From the NCBI GenBank assembly GCA_026985615.1, contig JALSQD010000057.1, forward strand, positions 1 through 31,724: 31,724 nt of DNA, in the 5' to 3' direction. This document shows, piece after piece, positions 1-6,801 of the stretch. Within the stretch, counting starts at the first letter, position 1. Every line of letters begins with the position of its first letter. The notes beneath the pieces are model-generated. The model ran no database searches. It worked only from the letters and a program-made list of their open reading frames with translations, and had not been told where the DNA came from. The DNA comes from Thermaceae bacterium. GTDB lineage: Bacteria > Deinococcota > Deinococci > Deinococcales > Marinithermaceae. The position numbers were made by a program, and so were the translations under genes.

Positions 1-116
1 CAAAGACCGAGATACCGTACGGCCAAGGTCCCGGGGCGGGTGGCCGCCTATCACGCACACGGGCATTGCTCATCAGCCCTTGGTGCAAGCGGTTAGACCC
101 CCAAGTGGAAGATACA

Positions 117-186
117 TGGTGCGTAGTACCTGGTACTTGGTGCGTAGTTCGTGGTGCGCAGTACGTAGTACGTAGTGCGTAGTGCG
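117..186. repeat. Degenerate 7-bp tandem repeat (about 10 units)
   Basis: Ten consecutive heptamers read in register from 117: TGGTGCG, TAGTACC, TGGTACT, TGGTGCG, TAGTTCG, TGGTGCG, CAGTACG, TAGTACG, TAGTGCG, TAGTGCG. The unit is roughly T(A/G)GT(A/G)CG. It lies in non-coding DNA and resembles short tandemly repeated heptanucleotide elements known from other bacteria. Divergence between units suggests an old array. No function can be read from it. Confidence 0.8.
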
Positions 187-190
187 TCGT

Positions 191-216
191 AGGGGCGGAC
201 CCGCGTATTCGCCCCT
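191..216. repeat. Short GC-rich hairpin next to the heptamer array
   Basis: AGGGGCG at 191-197 is the reverse complement of CGCCCCT at 210-216, with a 12-nt loop. It abuts the heptamer array and is probably one module of the same intergenic mosaic. No gene or terminator role is evident. Confidence 0.5.
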
Positions 217-278
217 GACGCCAGCAGGATGGCCGACAACGGCCGAGTCTGACAACCGCGCCCAAACGTTCATCAACG

Positions 279-314
279 GTAGGGGAGGGTTTCAAACCCT
301 CCCCTACACCTTTT
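279..314 (+). terminator. Perfect hairpin with short T-rich tail, possible terminator
   Basis: GTAGGGGAGGGTTT at 279-292 and its exact reverse complement at 294-307 are separated by one base, so about 12 pairs can form with a 5-nt loop. It is followed by ACACCTTTTATT. It could terminate a transcript entering from the left of the window, or be an interspersed palindromic repeat, since related AGGGGAGGG strings recur at 413-421 and within 326-347. No adjacent plus-strand gene ends here. Confidence 0.45.
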
Positions 315-325
315 ATTCCTCACTT

Positions 326-353
326 GGGGGAGGGTTGGGGGGAGGGGTGTGGG
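326..353 (+). other. G-run cluster with G-quadruplex potential
   Basis: Five runs of at least three G (lengths 5, 3, 6, 4, 3) separated by loops of 1-3 nt (A, TT, A, TGT). This fits the usual intramolecular G-quadruplex pattern on the plus strand. It lies about 130 bp upstream of the HAD hydrolase gene. It may equally be a fragment of an interspersed repeat. Confidence 0.5.
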
Positions 354-472
354 CATTGCCCGAGTCGCAGGCGCGCGCGGAGATTGATTTCATAGCTTTC
401 CTGAACTTCCCTAGGGGAGGGCGCCCGCGTCCGCGGCGCTTCGCGTGCCGTGCCCCATGGCGGCCGGTGAGG

Positions 473-478
473 TAAACT
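473..478 (+). promoter_or_regulatory. -10 box of a leaderless promoter for the HAD gene
   Basis: TAAACT ends 7 nt before the ATG at 486. This matches the TANNNT plus 6-7 nt spacing typical of leaderless genes in Deinococcota. No convincing -35 is seen. Confidence 0.6.
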
Positions 479-485
479 TCACGTT

Positions 486-1106
486 ATGAAACCGAGCGGC
501 ATCCTCTTCGACTGGGGCGGCGTCTTTACCGTGGGCACCTTCGACGGCCGGGTGGTGCGCAACACCGCGCGCCGCTTCGGCCTCGACGAGGAGCGGGTCG
601 CCCGGGCCTACTTCGCGGAGGTGCGGCGGCTGGAGCTGGGCGAATGGGGGCTCGCGCGGTTCTGGACCTACTTCGCGGAGGCGCTGGGGGTGGAGGCGCC
701 CTATAGCGAGTTCGAGGCCCTCTTTCTCGCCTCGGTGGCGCCACGGCAGGAGATGTACGAGGTGCTGGCGGCGATCCCGGCGGAGGTGGTCGTAGGCCTG
801 CTTTCGAACAACTACCCCGTCATCTCCGACTTCTTGCGCGCGGGCGAGGGCTTCGACCGGTTCGACGCCGTCTTTTTCTCGAACGAGGAGGGGCTGAAAA
901 AGCCGGACACGCGCGCCTTCGAGGTAGCGCTCGAGCGCATGGGGTTGCCCGCGGGCGAGGTCCTTTTCGTAGACGATCACCCAGACAACATCGCCGCAGC
1001 CGAAGACCTGGGCTTCATGACGCACCGCTTCGAGGCCACCGAGCCCTTCGTGCGCGAGCTTGAGCGGCGGGGCCTGCGACTGCCCGCCGCGCCCAACCGC
1101 CCGTGA
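486..1106 (+). CDS. HAD-superfamily hydrolase (subfamily IA-like)
   Basis: 206 aa, cytosolic, probably a phosphatase for a small phosphorylated metabolite. All four HAD motifs are visible: nucleophile D9 in FDWGGV, S107 in LLSNN, K138/K139 before PDTRAF, and the metal-binding pair D163-D164 in LFVDDHPDN. The second aspartate of the usual DxD motif is replaced by glycine (D-W-G). A D-x-G motif also occurs in the YihX-like and epoxide-hydrolase N-domain-like HAD branch, so this is a family variant rather than a defect. The ATG is preceded by a leaderless-type -10 box 7 nt upstream and a weak GGTGAGG. Its stop overlaps the start of the next gene (GTGA), implying translational coupling. The substrate cannot be told from sequence. 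Confidence 0.85.
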   Translation: MKPSGILFDWGGVFTVGTFDGRVVRNTARRFGLDEERVARAYFAEVRRLELGEWGLARFWTYFAEALGVEAPYSEFEALFLASVAPRQEMYEVLAAIPAEVVVGLLSNNYPVISDFLRAGEGFDRFDAVFFSNEEGLKKPDTRAFEVALERMGLPAGEVLFVDDHPDNIAAAEDLGFMTHRFEATEPFVRELERRGLRLPAAPNRP

Positions 1107-1441
1107 GCGAGCAAGCGGTCCGGCTCCTTCAGGGTTACCTCTGGGCTCCCCGCGAGCTGGCGTGGGACGCCGAGATCGAACTGCCCCCGAAGATCGATCT
1201 GGACGGGGCGGAGGTCAGCTTGCTGGTCGACCCCATCAGTCCACCCTTCGCCTTCTTCGACGACGGCACCCCCACCGCCTCCCAGCGCTTCTACCAGCTC
1301 ACCGCCCTCGTGATCGCGGAGCGGGACCCGAACACCCTCCACCCCTGGGTGGAGGCCTTGCAGGAGCGGCTCGCGCCCGTGCTGGAGGCGACGCCAAGGG
1401 GTGTGGGCTGGTTGCTCTTCGAGGACCTGCGGGCGCTCTAG
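1103..1441 (+). CDS. Hypothetical protein coupled to the HAD hydrolase
   Basis: 112 aa, not recognised. It starts at a GTG overlapping the TGA of the HAD gene, so the two are translationally coupled. The protein is acidic and aromatic-rich, with no signal peptide, no membrane segment and no cysteine pairs, and looks like a small soluble alpha/beta protein. Its last four bases, CTAG, also hold the stop codon of the convergent radical SAM gene. Tight coupling argues that it is a real gene working with the hydrolase; the function is unknown. Confidence 0.7.
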   Translation: MSEQAVRLLQGYLWAPRELAWDAEIELPPKIDLDGAEVSLLVDPISPPFAFFDDGTPTASQRFYQLTALVIAERDPNTLHPWVEALQERLAPVLEATPRGVGWLLFEDLRAL

Positions 1442-2754
1442 TCGAGCACCGGCTCCAGGTTGAACTCGGGCGCGGGCGGCTGCTGGCGCTCGAGCCTGTG
1501 CGAGGCCTCGCGCGCCAGGCTGCGGAAGCGGTTTACGTGGGTGAAGAACTCGCGCAAGATCATCAGGAAGACGTACATCCCACGCTCGTTGGTGTAGATT
1601 TGGTCACCGTTGCCGTAGACGAGCCCCATCGCCCGCAGCGCCGTGCACTCGGGCCAGAGGGCGCGCCTCAGGGGCACCCCGAAGATCTCCTCGAAGCGCT
1701 TGCAGTCCACCCGCCGTCCGAAGAGGGCCATCATCAGGTAGTAGAGCATGTAGTCGCGCCGGGCCAGCGGTGCCGACTCGAGCACCACCGGCCGCCGCCC
1801 CTCGGCGATGAGGCGCTGGTAGAGCGGCAGGGTGTAGGCGTTGACGCTCACCCGTCCCCCGTGTAGGCTCATCGAGCCGGTGCCGATGCCCACGTAGTCG
1901 AAGTAGTCCACCACGTACTCGTCGAGCATGTCGATCTCGGGCTTGTCCTTGCGCGAGAAGCACCAGGAGCTCACCGGGGTGTAGTGCTCACGCAGTGTAG
2001 GCAGGATCACCCGCTTGTAGAGGTAGGCCTCGAGGTCGTAGTCGATGCGGCCCTGGCGGCCGATGTAGCTGCGGTTCTGCTGGGCCTCCATGAGCGGGTA
2101 GGTGGTGAGCTGGTCGATGCCGTCGTCCACCGCGATTTGCAGGTCGCGCGCCAGCACCTCGGGGTCGTGGTCCGGCAGGTTGAAGATGAAGTCGACGTTG
2201 ACAATGCGGAACTTGCCTAAGAGCCGGTTCACCCGCTCGCGGATCTCGGCCCCGCTGCCGTAGGCCTCGATCCGCCCCAGGCGCTCGAGCATGCCGTCGT
2301 CGAAGCTTTGCACCCCCACCGAGAGCCGGTCCACGCCCACCGCCTGGAACGACTGTACCGCCGCGTCTGAGACGCGTGGGTTCGCCTCCACCGAGACCTC
2401 GGCCAGGTCGAAGCGGCTGCGCACGAATTCCAGGAACCTGGCCAGCTCCTCGTGCACCAGTGCCGGGGTGCCCCCGCCCACGTAGGCGGCGCCGAACTCG
2501 AAGCCCGCGGTCTCGTACATCAGCAGCTCGCGCTTCAAGGCCTCGAAGTAGTCCTGCACCTGGCTCGAGCGGCGGTCGAGCTTGTGGGCGTTGAACATGC
2601 AAAACGGACAGATCGACTCGCAGAAGGGCACGTGGATGTAGAGGAAGGACCGCTGCCGCCGCCCGGTCTCGAGATCGCGACGCGGTTCTTGCCAGCGGAG
2701 GCTTCCAAGCTTGTGGCGGACCGCCAGGCGGGCGGCGTGGTGCAGAGCGTTCAT
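1438..2754 (-). CDS. HemN/HemW-like radical SAM protein
   Basis: 438 aa. The radical SAM cluster motif is at about residues 44-51 (CESICPFC, C-x3-C-x2-C), followed by the HemN-family signatures YVGGGTPAL and GVQSFDDGMLERLGR. The family includes oxygen-independent coproporphyrinogen III oxidase, the heme chaperone HemW and heme-modifying methyltransferases. The fourth cysteine of true HemN (CxxxCxxCxC) is missing: the motif reads CMF, as in HemW-type proteins. The protein is longer than most HemW (about 380 aa), with a roughly 40-residue N-terminal extension. The start has an AAAGGGGG-like ribosome site just upstream. It converges on the preceding gene with overlapping stop codons. Coproporphyrinogen oxidation is possible, but a HemW-like or other role is at least as likely. 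Confidence 0.8.
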   Translation of the reverse strand: MNALHHAARLAVRHKLGSLRWQEPRRDLETGRRQRSFLYIHVPFCESICPFCMFNAHKLDRRSSQVQDYFEALKRELLMYETAGFEFGAAYVGGGTPALVHEELARFLEFVRSRFDLAEVSVEANPRVSDAAVQSFQAVGVDRLSVGVQSFDDGMLERLGRIEAYGSGAEIRERVNRLLGKFRIVNVDFIFNLPDHDPEVLARDLQIAVDDGIDQLTTYPLMEAQQNRSYIGRQGRIDYDLEAYLYKRVILPTLREHYTPVSSWCFSRKDKPEIDMLDEYVVDYFDYVGIGTGSMSLHGGRVSVNAYTLPLYQRLIAEGRRPVVLESAPLARRDYMLYYLMMALFGRRVDCKRFEEIFGVPLRRALWPECTALRAMGLVYGNGDQIYTNERGMYVFLMILREFFTHVNRFRSLAREASHRLERQQPPAPEFNLEPVLD

Positions 2755-2879
2755 GGTACCCCCTTTACCCCTGGCTCAACCCGTTTCCATTTAACCCCCG
2801 CGGCCACGGCGGGCGCAGGTACAAACGCCACGCGGCGGACTTCCTAAGAGAATCCCGTGCAGGAGCGGGGTGGGGGCAT

Positions 2880-2909
2880 TTGACACTGGGTCCGGGCGCG
2901 GGGTAGCGC
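2880..2909 (+). promoter_or_regulatory. Candidate promoter for the SQR-DUF1641 pair
   Basis: TTGACA at 2880-2885 is a perfect -35. An 18-bp spacer leads to a weak -10 (TAGCGC, 2904-2909). A strong Shine-Dalgarno AAAGGAGG at 2937-2944 precedes the ATG at 2950, so the mRNA has a leader of about 35 nt. Confidence 0.45.
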
Positions 2910-2949
2910 GAGACTGAGAGAGAACCAACAGGCGGTAAAGGAGGCCCGT

Positions 2950-4086
2950 ATGCAGAAGAAGGTTCTGATATTGGGCGGCGGTTCTGGTGGTGTGATCACC
3001 GCGAACAAGCTGGCGGAGATCCTGGGCGATCAGGTGGACGTGACCGTGGTCGATCGCAACGCCGAACACACCTTCATCGCGGCCTACCCCTGGGTGGCCT
3101 TTGGGCTGCGCGAGGTGCAGCAGATACGCCGCCCGCTCGTCGCCCTGCAGAAGCGCGGCATCCGCTTCCTGCAGGCCGAGGTGCGGGCGCTGCACCCTGA
3201 CCGCGGGGTGGTTGAGACCGACCGAGGGGAGCTTGGCTACGACTACCTCATCGTCTCGCTCGGGGCGGAGCCTCTGCCCTCGCCGGTGGAGGGCGCCCAG
3301 GCGCCCTGGTCGGAGGCGGGGGCGCTAGCCGTGCGTTCGTGGTTGCGCGAGAGCCAGGGCGAGCGCTGGGTGGTGGGCGTGGCCTCGCCCTTCTACCCCT
3401 GCCCGCCCGCGCCCTACGAGGTGGCGGGACAGCTCGACTTCGCCTTGCGCGTCAAGGGGCTGCGTTCGCGCTCGAGTATCGAGATCTTTCACATGAACCC
3501 GGCCCCCTTGGCGGGCATGGGCCCGGTGATCTCGCACGCGGTCCTCAAGATCCTGAAGCGCAAGGACGTCACCTTCCACGGCAACTTCGAGCTCGCTGAG
3601 GGTGGCGACGGGGTGCTGAAGGCCAAGGACGGGCGGACGCTCGAGTACGACCGGCTCATCCTAGTGCCCCCCTTCGCGCCCAACAAGGTCGTGCGCGAGT
3701 CGCCGCTGGCGGGACCGGGCGGCTTCCCCGAGGTGAGCCCCGAGACCTTCCGCTCGCTCAAGTACCCCAACGTCTTCGTCATCGGCGACACCGTCAACCC
3801 CGCGCTGGGGCTCCCGCCCGCGGGGGTGGTGGTCCACTACCAGGGCGAGTACATCGCCGGCGTGATCGCGGCCGACCTGCGCGGCGCCTACATCGGTGAG
3901 CCCTTCAACGCGGTGGCCATGTGCATCATGGACTTCGGCGACGACGCCATCCTCCCGCAGTGCGACTTCACCGAGATGCTCGCCGGACGCGGAATGATCT
4001 CCTGCGGCGTCATGGCCACGGGCCGGTCGGTGCGCATCGCCAAGATGCTCTTCGAGTCGATGTTCTTCGCGGCGATGTTCGGATAG
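2950..4086 (+). CDS. Sulfide:quinone oxidoreductase-like flavoprotein
   Basis: 378 aa FAD-dependent disulfide oxidoreductase. The N-terminal dinucleotide motif is GGGSGG (residues 9-14), and the second FAD motif NVFVIGD ends at D280. C151 in YPCPPAPYE and C325 in AMCIMDFGDDA sit where SQR and flavocytochrome c sulfide dehydrogenases place their redox cysteines; C338 and C352 are additional. The C-terminal end (RIAKMLFESMFFAAMFG) is amphipathic and suits peripheral membrane attachment near the quinone. Expected role: oxidise sulfide to polysulfide or zero-valent sulfur and reduce menaquinone. The DUF1641 gene follows 10 nt later, a pairing known for SQR-like genes in other prokaryotes. A second, different SQR lies at 18437. 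The exact SQR type is not assigned. Confidence 0.82.
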   Translation: MQKKVLILGGGSGGVITANKLAEILGDQVDVTVVDRNAEHTFIAAYPWVAFGLREVQQIRRPLVALQKRGIRFLQAEVRALHPDRGVVETDRGELGYDYLIVSLGAEPLPSPVEGAQAPWSEAGALAVRSWLRESQGERWVVGVASPFYPCPPAPYEVAGQLDFALRVKGLRSRSSIEIFHMNPAPLAGMGPVISHAVLKILKRKDVTFHGNFELAEGGDGVLKAKDGRTLEYDRLILVPPFAPNKVVRESPLAGPGGFPEVSPETFRSLKYPNVFVIGDTVNPALGLPPAGVVVHYQGEYIAGVIAADLRGAYIGEPFNAVAMCIMDFGDDAILPQCDFTEMLAGRGMISCGVMATGRSVRIAKMLFESMFFAAMFG

Positions 4087-4096
4087 GGAGGGCACC

Positions 4097-4693
4097 ATGC
4101 CTACGGTGGAAGAAAGGCTCGAGCGCATCGAGCGCATCCTGGAGGACAGCGGCCTGGCTTTCCTCGCAGACGTCAAGATGGGGCCGACGCTGCTGGAAAA
4201 CCTCAGCCTCCTGATGGAGCCCAAGAACCTGCGCCTGCTCTCGGTCCTCGACCGCATCGTCGAGCAAGCCGACGCCCTCGAGCACGCCGCCGAGTCGCTC
4301 GAGAAGCTGGACCGCAGCGGCCTTCTCCAGCTCGCCGGCGGCGCCTCCGAGACGCTGATGCAAAACCTCAGCCTCCTGATGGAGCCCAAGAACCTGCGCT
4401 TGGTCTCGCACCTGGCCAACTTGGTCGAGGTGCTGGCCGAGGTCGACCCCAACGCCCTGGGGATGTTCGTGGAAGCGGCGGGGGAGGCGGCCCGCGAGAC
4501 CTTCACGGACGAGGTGCTGCGTCAGCCGCCGCGGGTGAGCGCGGCGGGGCTGTTGCGCCAGTTGAGCGACCCGGAGGTGCAGCAGGCGCTGGGGCTGCTC
4601 TTCTTGCTGCTGCGGCTCCTGCCGCGTACGCTGGCCCACCTGCAACGCGAGCGCGAGCAGCTGGAATCGCTCATGGAGCAGATGAAAAAATGA
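4097..4693 (+). CDS. DUF1641 protein, partner of the SQR-like flavoprotein
   Basis: 198 aa, almost wholly alpha-helical. Residues 32-49 and about 87-104 carry the same segment, centred on NLSLLMEPKNLRL, and the helices around them make this a two-repeat protein. The C-terminal part (about 155-198) is leucine-rich and then coiled-coil-like (HLQREREQLESLMEQMKK). DUF1641 proteins are commonly encoded beside SQR genes and may assist quinone-site or membrane association; that role is inference. The gene follows the SQR by 10 nt with ribosome site AGGGAGGG, so it is co-transcribed. The duplicated segment is identical over 38 bp of DNA, which is unusual where synonymous changes are free. Confidence 0.8.
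   Translation: MPTVEERLERIERILEDSGLAFLADVKMGPTLLENLSLLMEPKNLRLLSVLDRIVEQADALEHAAESLEKLDRSGLLQLAGGASETLMQNLSLLMEPKNLRLVSHLANLVEVLAEVDPNALGMFVEAAGEAARETFTDEVLRQPPRVSAAGLLRQLSDPEVQQALGLLFLLLRLLPRTLAHLQREREQLESLMEQMKK
4197..4399 (+). repeat. Perfect 38-bp direct repeat inside the DUF1641 gene
   Basis: 4197-4234 and 4362-4399 are identical, each starting AAAACCTCAGCC and ending AACCTGCGC, offset 165 bp (55 codons) and in the same frame. The repeat encodes the shared NLSLLMEPKNLR segment of the two helical repeats. Confidence 0.9.
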
Positions 4694-4694
4694 C

Positions 4695-4734
4695 GCCCGC
4701 GGGGCATGGGCGTTTGTCCCTCATGCCCCCGGGC
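4695..4734 (+). terminator. GC-rich hairpin after the DUF1641 gene
   Basis: GCCCGCGGGGCATG at 4695-4708 pairs with CATGCCCCCGGGC at 4722-4734 with one bulged base. It begins one base after the stop codon. There is no T tract, so this may be a weak or factor-dependent terminator. Confidence 0.5.
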
Positions 4735-4743
4735 GGGGCGGCG

Positions 4744-4749
4744 TAGGCT
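4744..4749 (+). promoter_or_regulatory. -10 box of a leaderless promoter
   Basis: TAGGCT ends 7 nt before the GTG at 4757. This spacing is the reason for choosing that GTG as the start. Confidence 0.55.
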
Positions 4750-4756
4750 CGGAACA

Positions 4757-5176
4757 GTGAAGAACGAGAGCCGCATCCGCCAGCTCCGCAGCACCCGCTA
4801 CAGGCGCCTGGCGGCCCTTCACGGCGGACCGCTGGGCGTGGCCCTAATCGGTCGGCCCGAGCTGGCCCCCAGCTTCGAACGGGCGATGCGGCACTGTCCG
4901 GGACACCCCGACCTGCTCTGCGCCGGCGTGGGTGGGGCGCCCCGGGTCTGCTTCGTGGGCAAGATGGAGCAGCTCGCCGCTTCCAGCGCGCGCGGCGGGG
5001 AGAGCCGGCGCGCCTGGGAACGGCGCTTCATCGAGCGCGAGGTGCTGCCCTGCCTCGAGGTCTTCGAGCGCGAGTTTCCCCGGGAGCTCGAGCCCATGCT
5101 GCGCTACACCCGTGACGAGATCGAGGCCGACCTCGCCTACCTCAAGCAGCGCAGCCGCGCCGCCGGCGAGCCCTAG
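4757..5176 (+). CDS. Hypothetical protein
   Basis: 139 aa, not recognised. It is basic at the N-terminus (KNESRIRQLRSTRYRRLA), with a central CPGHPDLLC pair and a charged helical C-terminal half. There are no membrane segments. The GTG start at 4757 is preferred because TAGGCT lies 7 nt upstream and the post-DUF1641 hairpin lies before it; an upstream ATG at 4706 would overlap that hairpin. The stop shares a CTAG with the convergent gene at 5173-5385. The two cysteines could bind metal or form a disulfide, but nothing proves it. Confidence 0.6.
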   Translation: MKNESRIRQLRSTRYRRLAALHGGPLGVALIGRPELAPSFERAMRHCPGHPDLLCAGVGGAPRVCFVGKMEQLAASSARGGESRRAWERRFIEREVLPCLEVFEREFPRELEPMLRYTRDEIEADLAYLKQRSRAAGEP

Positions 5177-5385
5177 CGGAAGACGTATTCGCGGCCGAGC
5201 AGCAGCATCGCGGCCACGGCCGTGGCGGCGACCACGATCATCAAGAGCGTGCGGCCGATGAGCCCCAGCTCCACGTTCTCGCCCCCGGCGGCCAGCGCCC
5301 TGGGGTTGAAGGTGGCGTAGAAGAGCAGCGTGACCGCGGCGGTTCCCAGCAGAAAAGCGAAGACATAAACGATCCAACCGTCCAT
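5173..5385 (-). CDS. Small membrane protein, two transmembrane helices
   Basis: 70 aa. Helix one spans about residues 4-24 and helix two about 45-63, joined by a polar loop (NPRALAAGGENVELG) and ending in a short charged tail. A good ribosome site, GGGAGGG, precedes the ATG. It begins 15 nt after the stop of the upstream minus-strand gene (5401-6015), so the two probably form one transcript. The stop overlaps that of the convergent gene (CTAG). No family is recognised; small proteins of this shape often accompany membrane complexes. Confidence 0.7.
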   Translation of the reverse strand: MDGWIVYVFAFLLGTAAVTLLFYATFNPRALAAGGENVELGLIGRTLLMIVVAATAVAAMLLLGREYVFR

Positions 5386-5400
5386 GGTTCCCTCCCTCGT

Positions 5401-6015
5401 TCAGTCTGGAGCGTTTCCTAGGCGCTCTAGCAGCGGCGTCCAAGCCTGGTCCAAGTCTAGCAGACCGGCGGCATAGACCCGCAGCCCGCGGGCGCGGGCG
5501 AGGTGGGCCTGTGGGGCCACGCCGTCGCCCGGCCGGGAGCCGTCGAGGGAGGGGGAGCTCCAGGCGGGATAGGCCCGCAGCTCGTGGTAGCGCACGCCGG
5601 TGGGGGCGGTGCGCACGAGCTCTAGGGGCTCGTCGGGGTTTTCCAGCGGGGCCCGTCGGGGTTGTTCGGGCGGGCCCACCTCCTTCCAACCACCGCCGGC
5701 GTGATAAAAGCCCTCGCCCTCGTAGGCGAGCAGGACGGCCTGGGGACTGGCCCAGTCGAGGGCGCGGGCGAAGGGCCAGGCGTCGCCTTCCGAGGCGTCG
5801 AGCCCCACCACGATGCGGCCGCGGTGGTCGGAGGGGAGGCGCCGCAGGAGCTCGGGGGCGAGCGCGCGCGGCGCCCAGACCAGCAGGGTGCCGCCGCCGT
5901 GGCGGCCCTCGAAGTAGGCGTAGACGCTGCCGAGCTCGTCGGCGAAGCTGCGCGCGTAAGGGGCCAGCGCCTCGAGGTCGGCGTGGATCGCGTCGAGGGA
6001 GACGCGCTTAGGCAT
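5401..6015 (-). CDS. Hypothetical protein
   Basis: 204 aa, soluble, not recognised. The N-terminal half alternates hydrophobic strands (GGTLLVWAPRAL, RGRIVVGLDA, PQAVLLAYEG) like an alpha/beta fold. The middle is rich in Gly, Pro and Trp, and a more helical C-terminus follows. The ATG is preceded by TAAGCT at 6 nt spacing, so the mRNA is probably leaderless. It is transcribed with the small membrane protein at 5173-5385 and divergently from the phosphoesterase at 6054, with only 38 bp between the two starts. Function is unknown. Confidence 0.65.
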   Translation of the reverse strand: MPKRVSLDAIHADLEALAPYARSFADELGSVYAYFEGRHGGGTLLVWAPRALAPELLRRLPSDHRGRIVVGLDASEGDAWPFARALDWASPQAVLLAYEGEGFYHAGGGWKEVGPPEQPRRAPLENPDEPLELVRTAPTGVRYHELRAYPAWSSPSLDGSRPGDGVAPQAHLARARGLRVYAAGLLDLDQAWTPLLERLGNAPD

Positions 6016-6021
6016 GAGCTC

Positions 6022-6046
6022 AGCTTACCCGGACGCGTGCTATTCT
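6022..6046. promoter_or_regulatory. Back-to-back leaderless promoters in a 38-bp gap
   Basis: Minus strand: TAAGCT at 6027-6022, 6 nt from the ATG at 6015. Plus strand: TATTCT at 6041-6046, 7 nt from the GTG at 6054. Each -35 region must overlap the other promoter's -10, so two polymerases cannot bind at once. Confidence 0.6.
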
Positions 6047-6053
6047 TCTATAC

Positions 6054-6794
6054 GTGTCCGTGCTGCTTCTCTCCGACATCCACGGCAACATCACCGCCCT
6101 CGACGCGGTCTTGCGGCACGCCGAGCGTCACGACTACGACCGCGTCGTCTTCCTGGGTGACGCGGTGGGCTACTATCCCGACGGCGACGCGGTGATCGAG
6201 CGGTTGCGCGCCCTGGGGGCGCGGGGCGTGATGGGCAACCACGACGCCTGGCTGTTGACCGTGGAGGTGCTCGAGGGGCAGGGCTACGTCTTCGATATTC
6301 TGCGCTGGCAGGCCGAGCGGCTGGGCGAGGAGAACCGCGCCTGGCTCGCGGCGCTCCCGTGGACAATCGAGGAGGAGGGCATGCTCGCGGTCCACGGCAG
6401 CCCCTGCGACCCTTTCGTTTACATCGACGACCTCGACCTCGCCCGCGAGGGCTTCGGCTGCACCGAGGCGCGCTGGATCTTCCACGGCCACACCCATCTG
6501 GCCGGCGCCTTTACCGCCCTCGACGGCCCTAGCGGCCCCTGGGTGCGCTACAAGCCCCTGCCCGAGCCGGAGAACGTGGTCAAGGTGGGCCCAAAGGCGC
6601 GGGCTATGATCAATCCGGGCTCGGTGGGCCAGCCGCGCGACGGCGTGCCCCAGGTGGGCTACGGCATCTGGAACGAAGAGGCCCGCGAGGTGCGCGTCTA
6701 CCGCGTGCCCTTCGACATCGACGCGGTGGCCGAGCGGGTGCGCGAGGTCGGCTTTCCCCCGGTGCTCTACCAGCGGCTCTACAAGGGTAGATAA
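6054..6794 (+). CDS. Metallophosphoesterase, YfcE-like
   Basis: 246 aa calcineurin-like phosphoesterase with a dinuclear metal site: D8 and H10 in LLSDIHGN, D36 in FLGDAVGYYP, GNHD near residue 60, VHGSP and the C-terminal GHTH. This is a complete ligand set, so the enzyme should be active, as a phosphodiesterase or protein phosphatase of unknown substrate. The length is typical of the bacterial single-domain family. The GTG start follows TATTCT by 7 nt and has no Shine-Dalgarno, so it looks leaderless. It heads a five-gene unit with holB, ricT, a flavin reductase and an unknown gene; the gap to holB is 7 nt. Confidence 0.88.
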   Translation: MSVLLLSDIHGNITALDAVLRHAERHDYDRVVFLGDAVGYYPDGDAVIERLRALGARGVMGNHDAWLLTVEVLEGQGYVFDILRWQAERLGEENRAWLAALPWTIEEEGMLAVHGSPCDPFVYIDDLDLAREGFGCTEARWIFHGHTHLAGAFTALDGPSGPWVRYKPLPEPENVVKVGPKARAMINPGSVGQPRDGVPQVGYGIWNEEAREVRVYRVPFDIDAVAERVREVGFPPVLYQRLYKGR

Positions 6795-6801
6795 TGGTGG
6801 C

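Noticed and set aside
117..186. CRISPR-like array
   Set aside because: The unit is 7 bp with no spacers, and no cas genes are nearby.
182..475. 97-codon plus-strand frame in the first 480 bp
   Set aside because: It runs through the hairpins and the G-run cluster, has no ribosome site and is low complexity; it looks like a repeat mosaic, not a gene.
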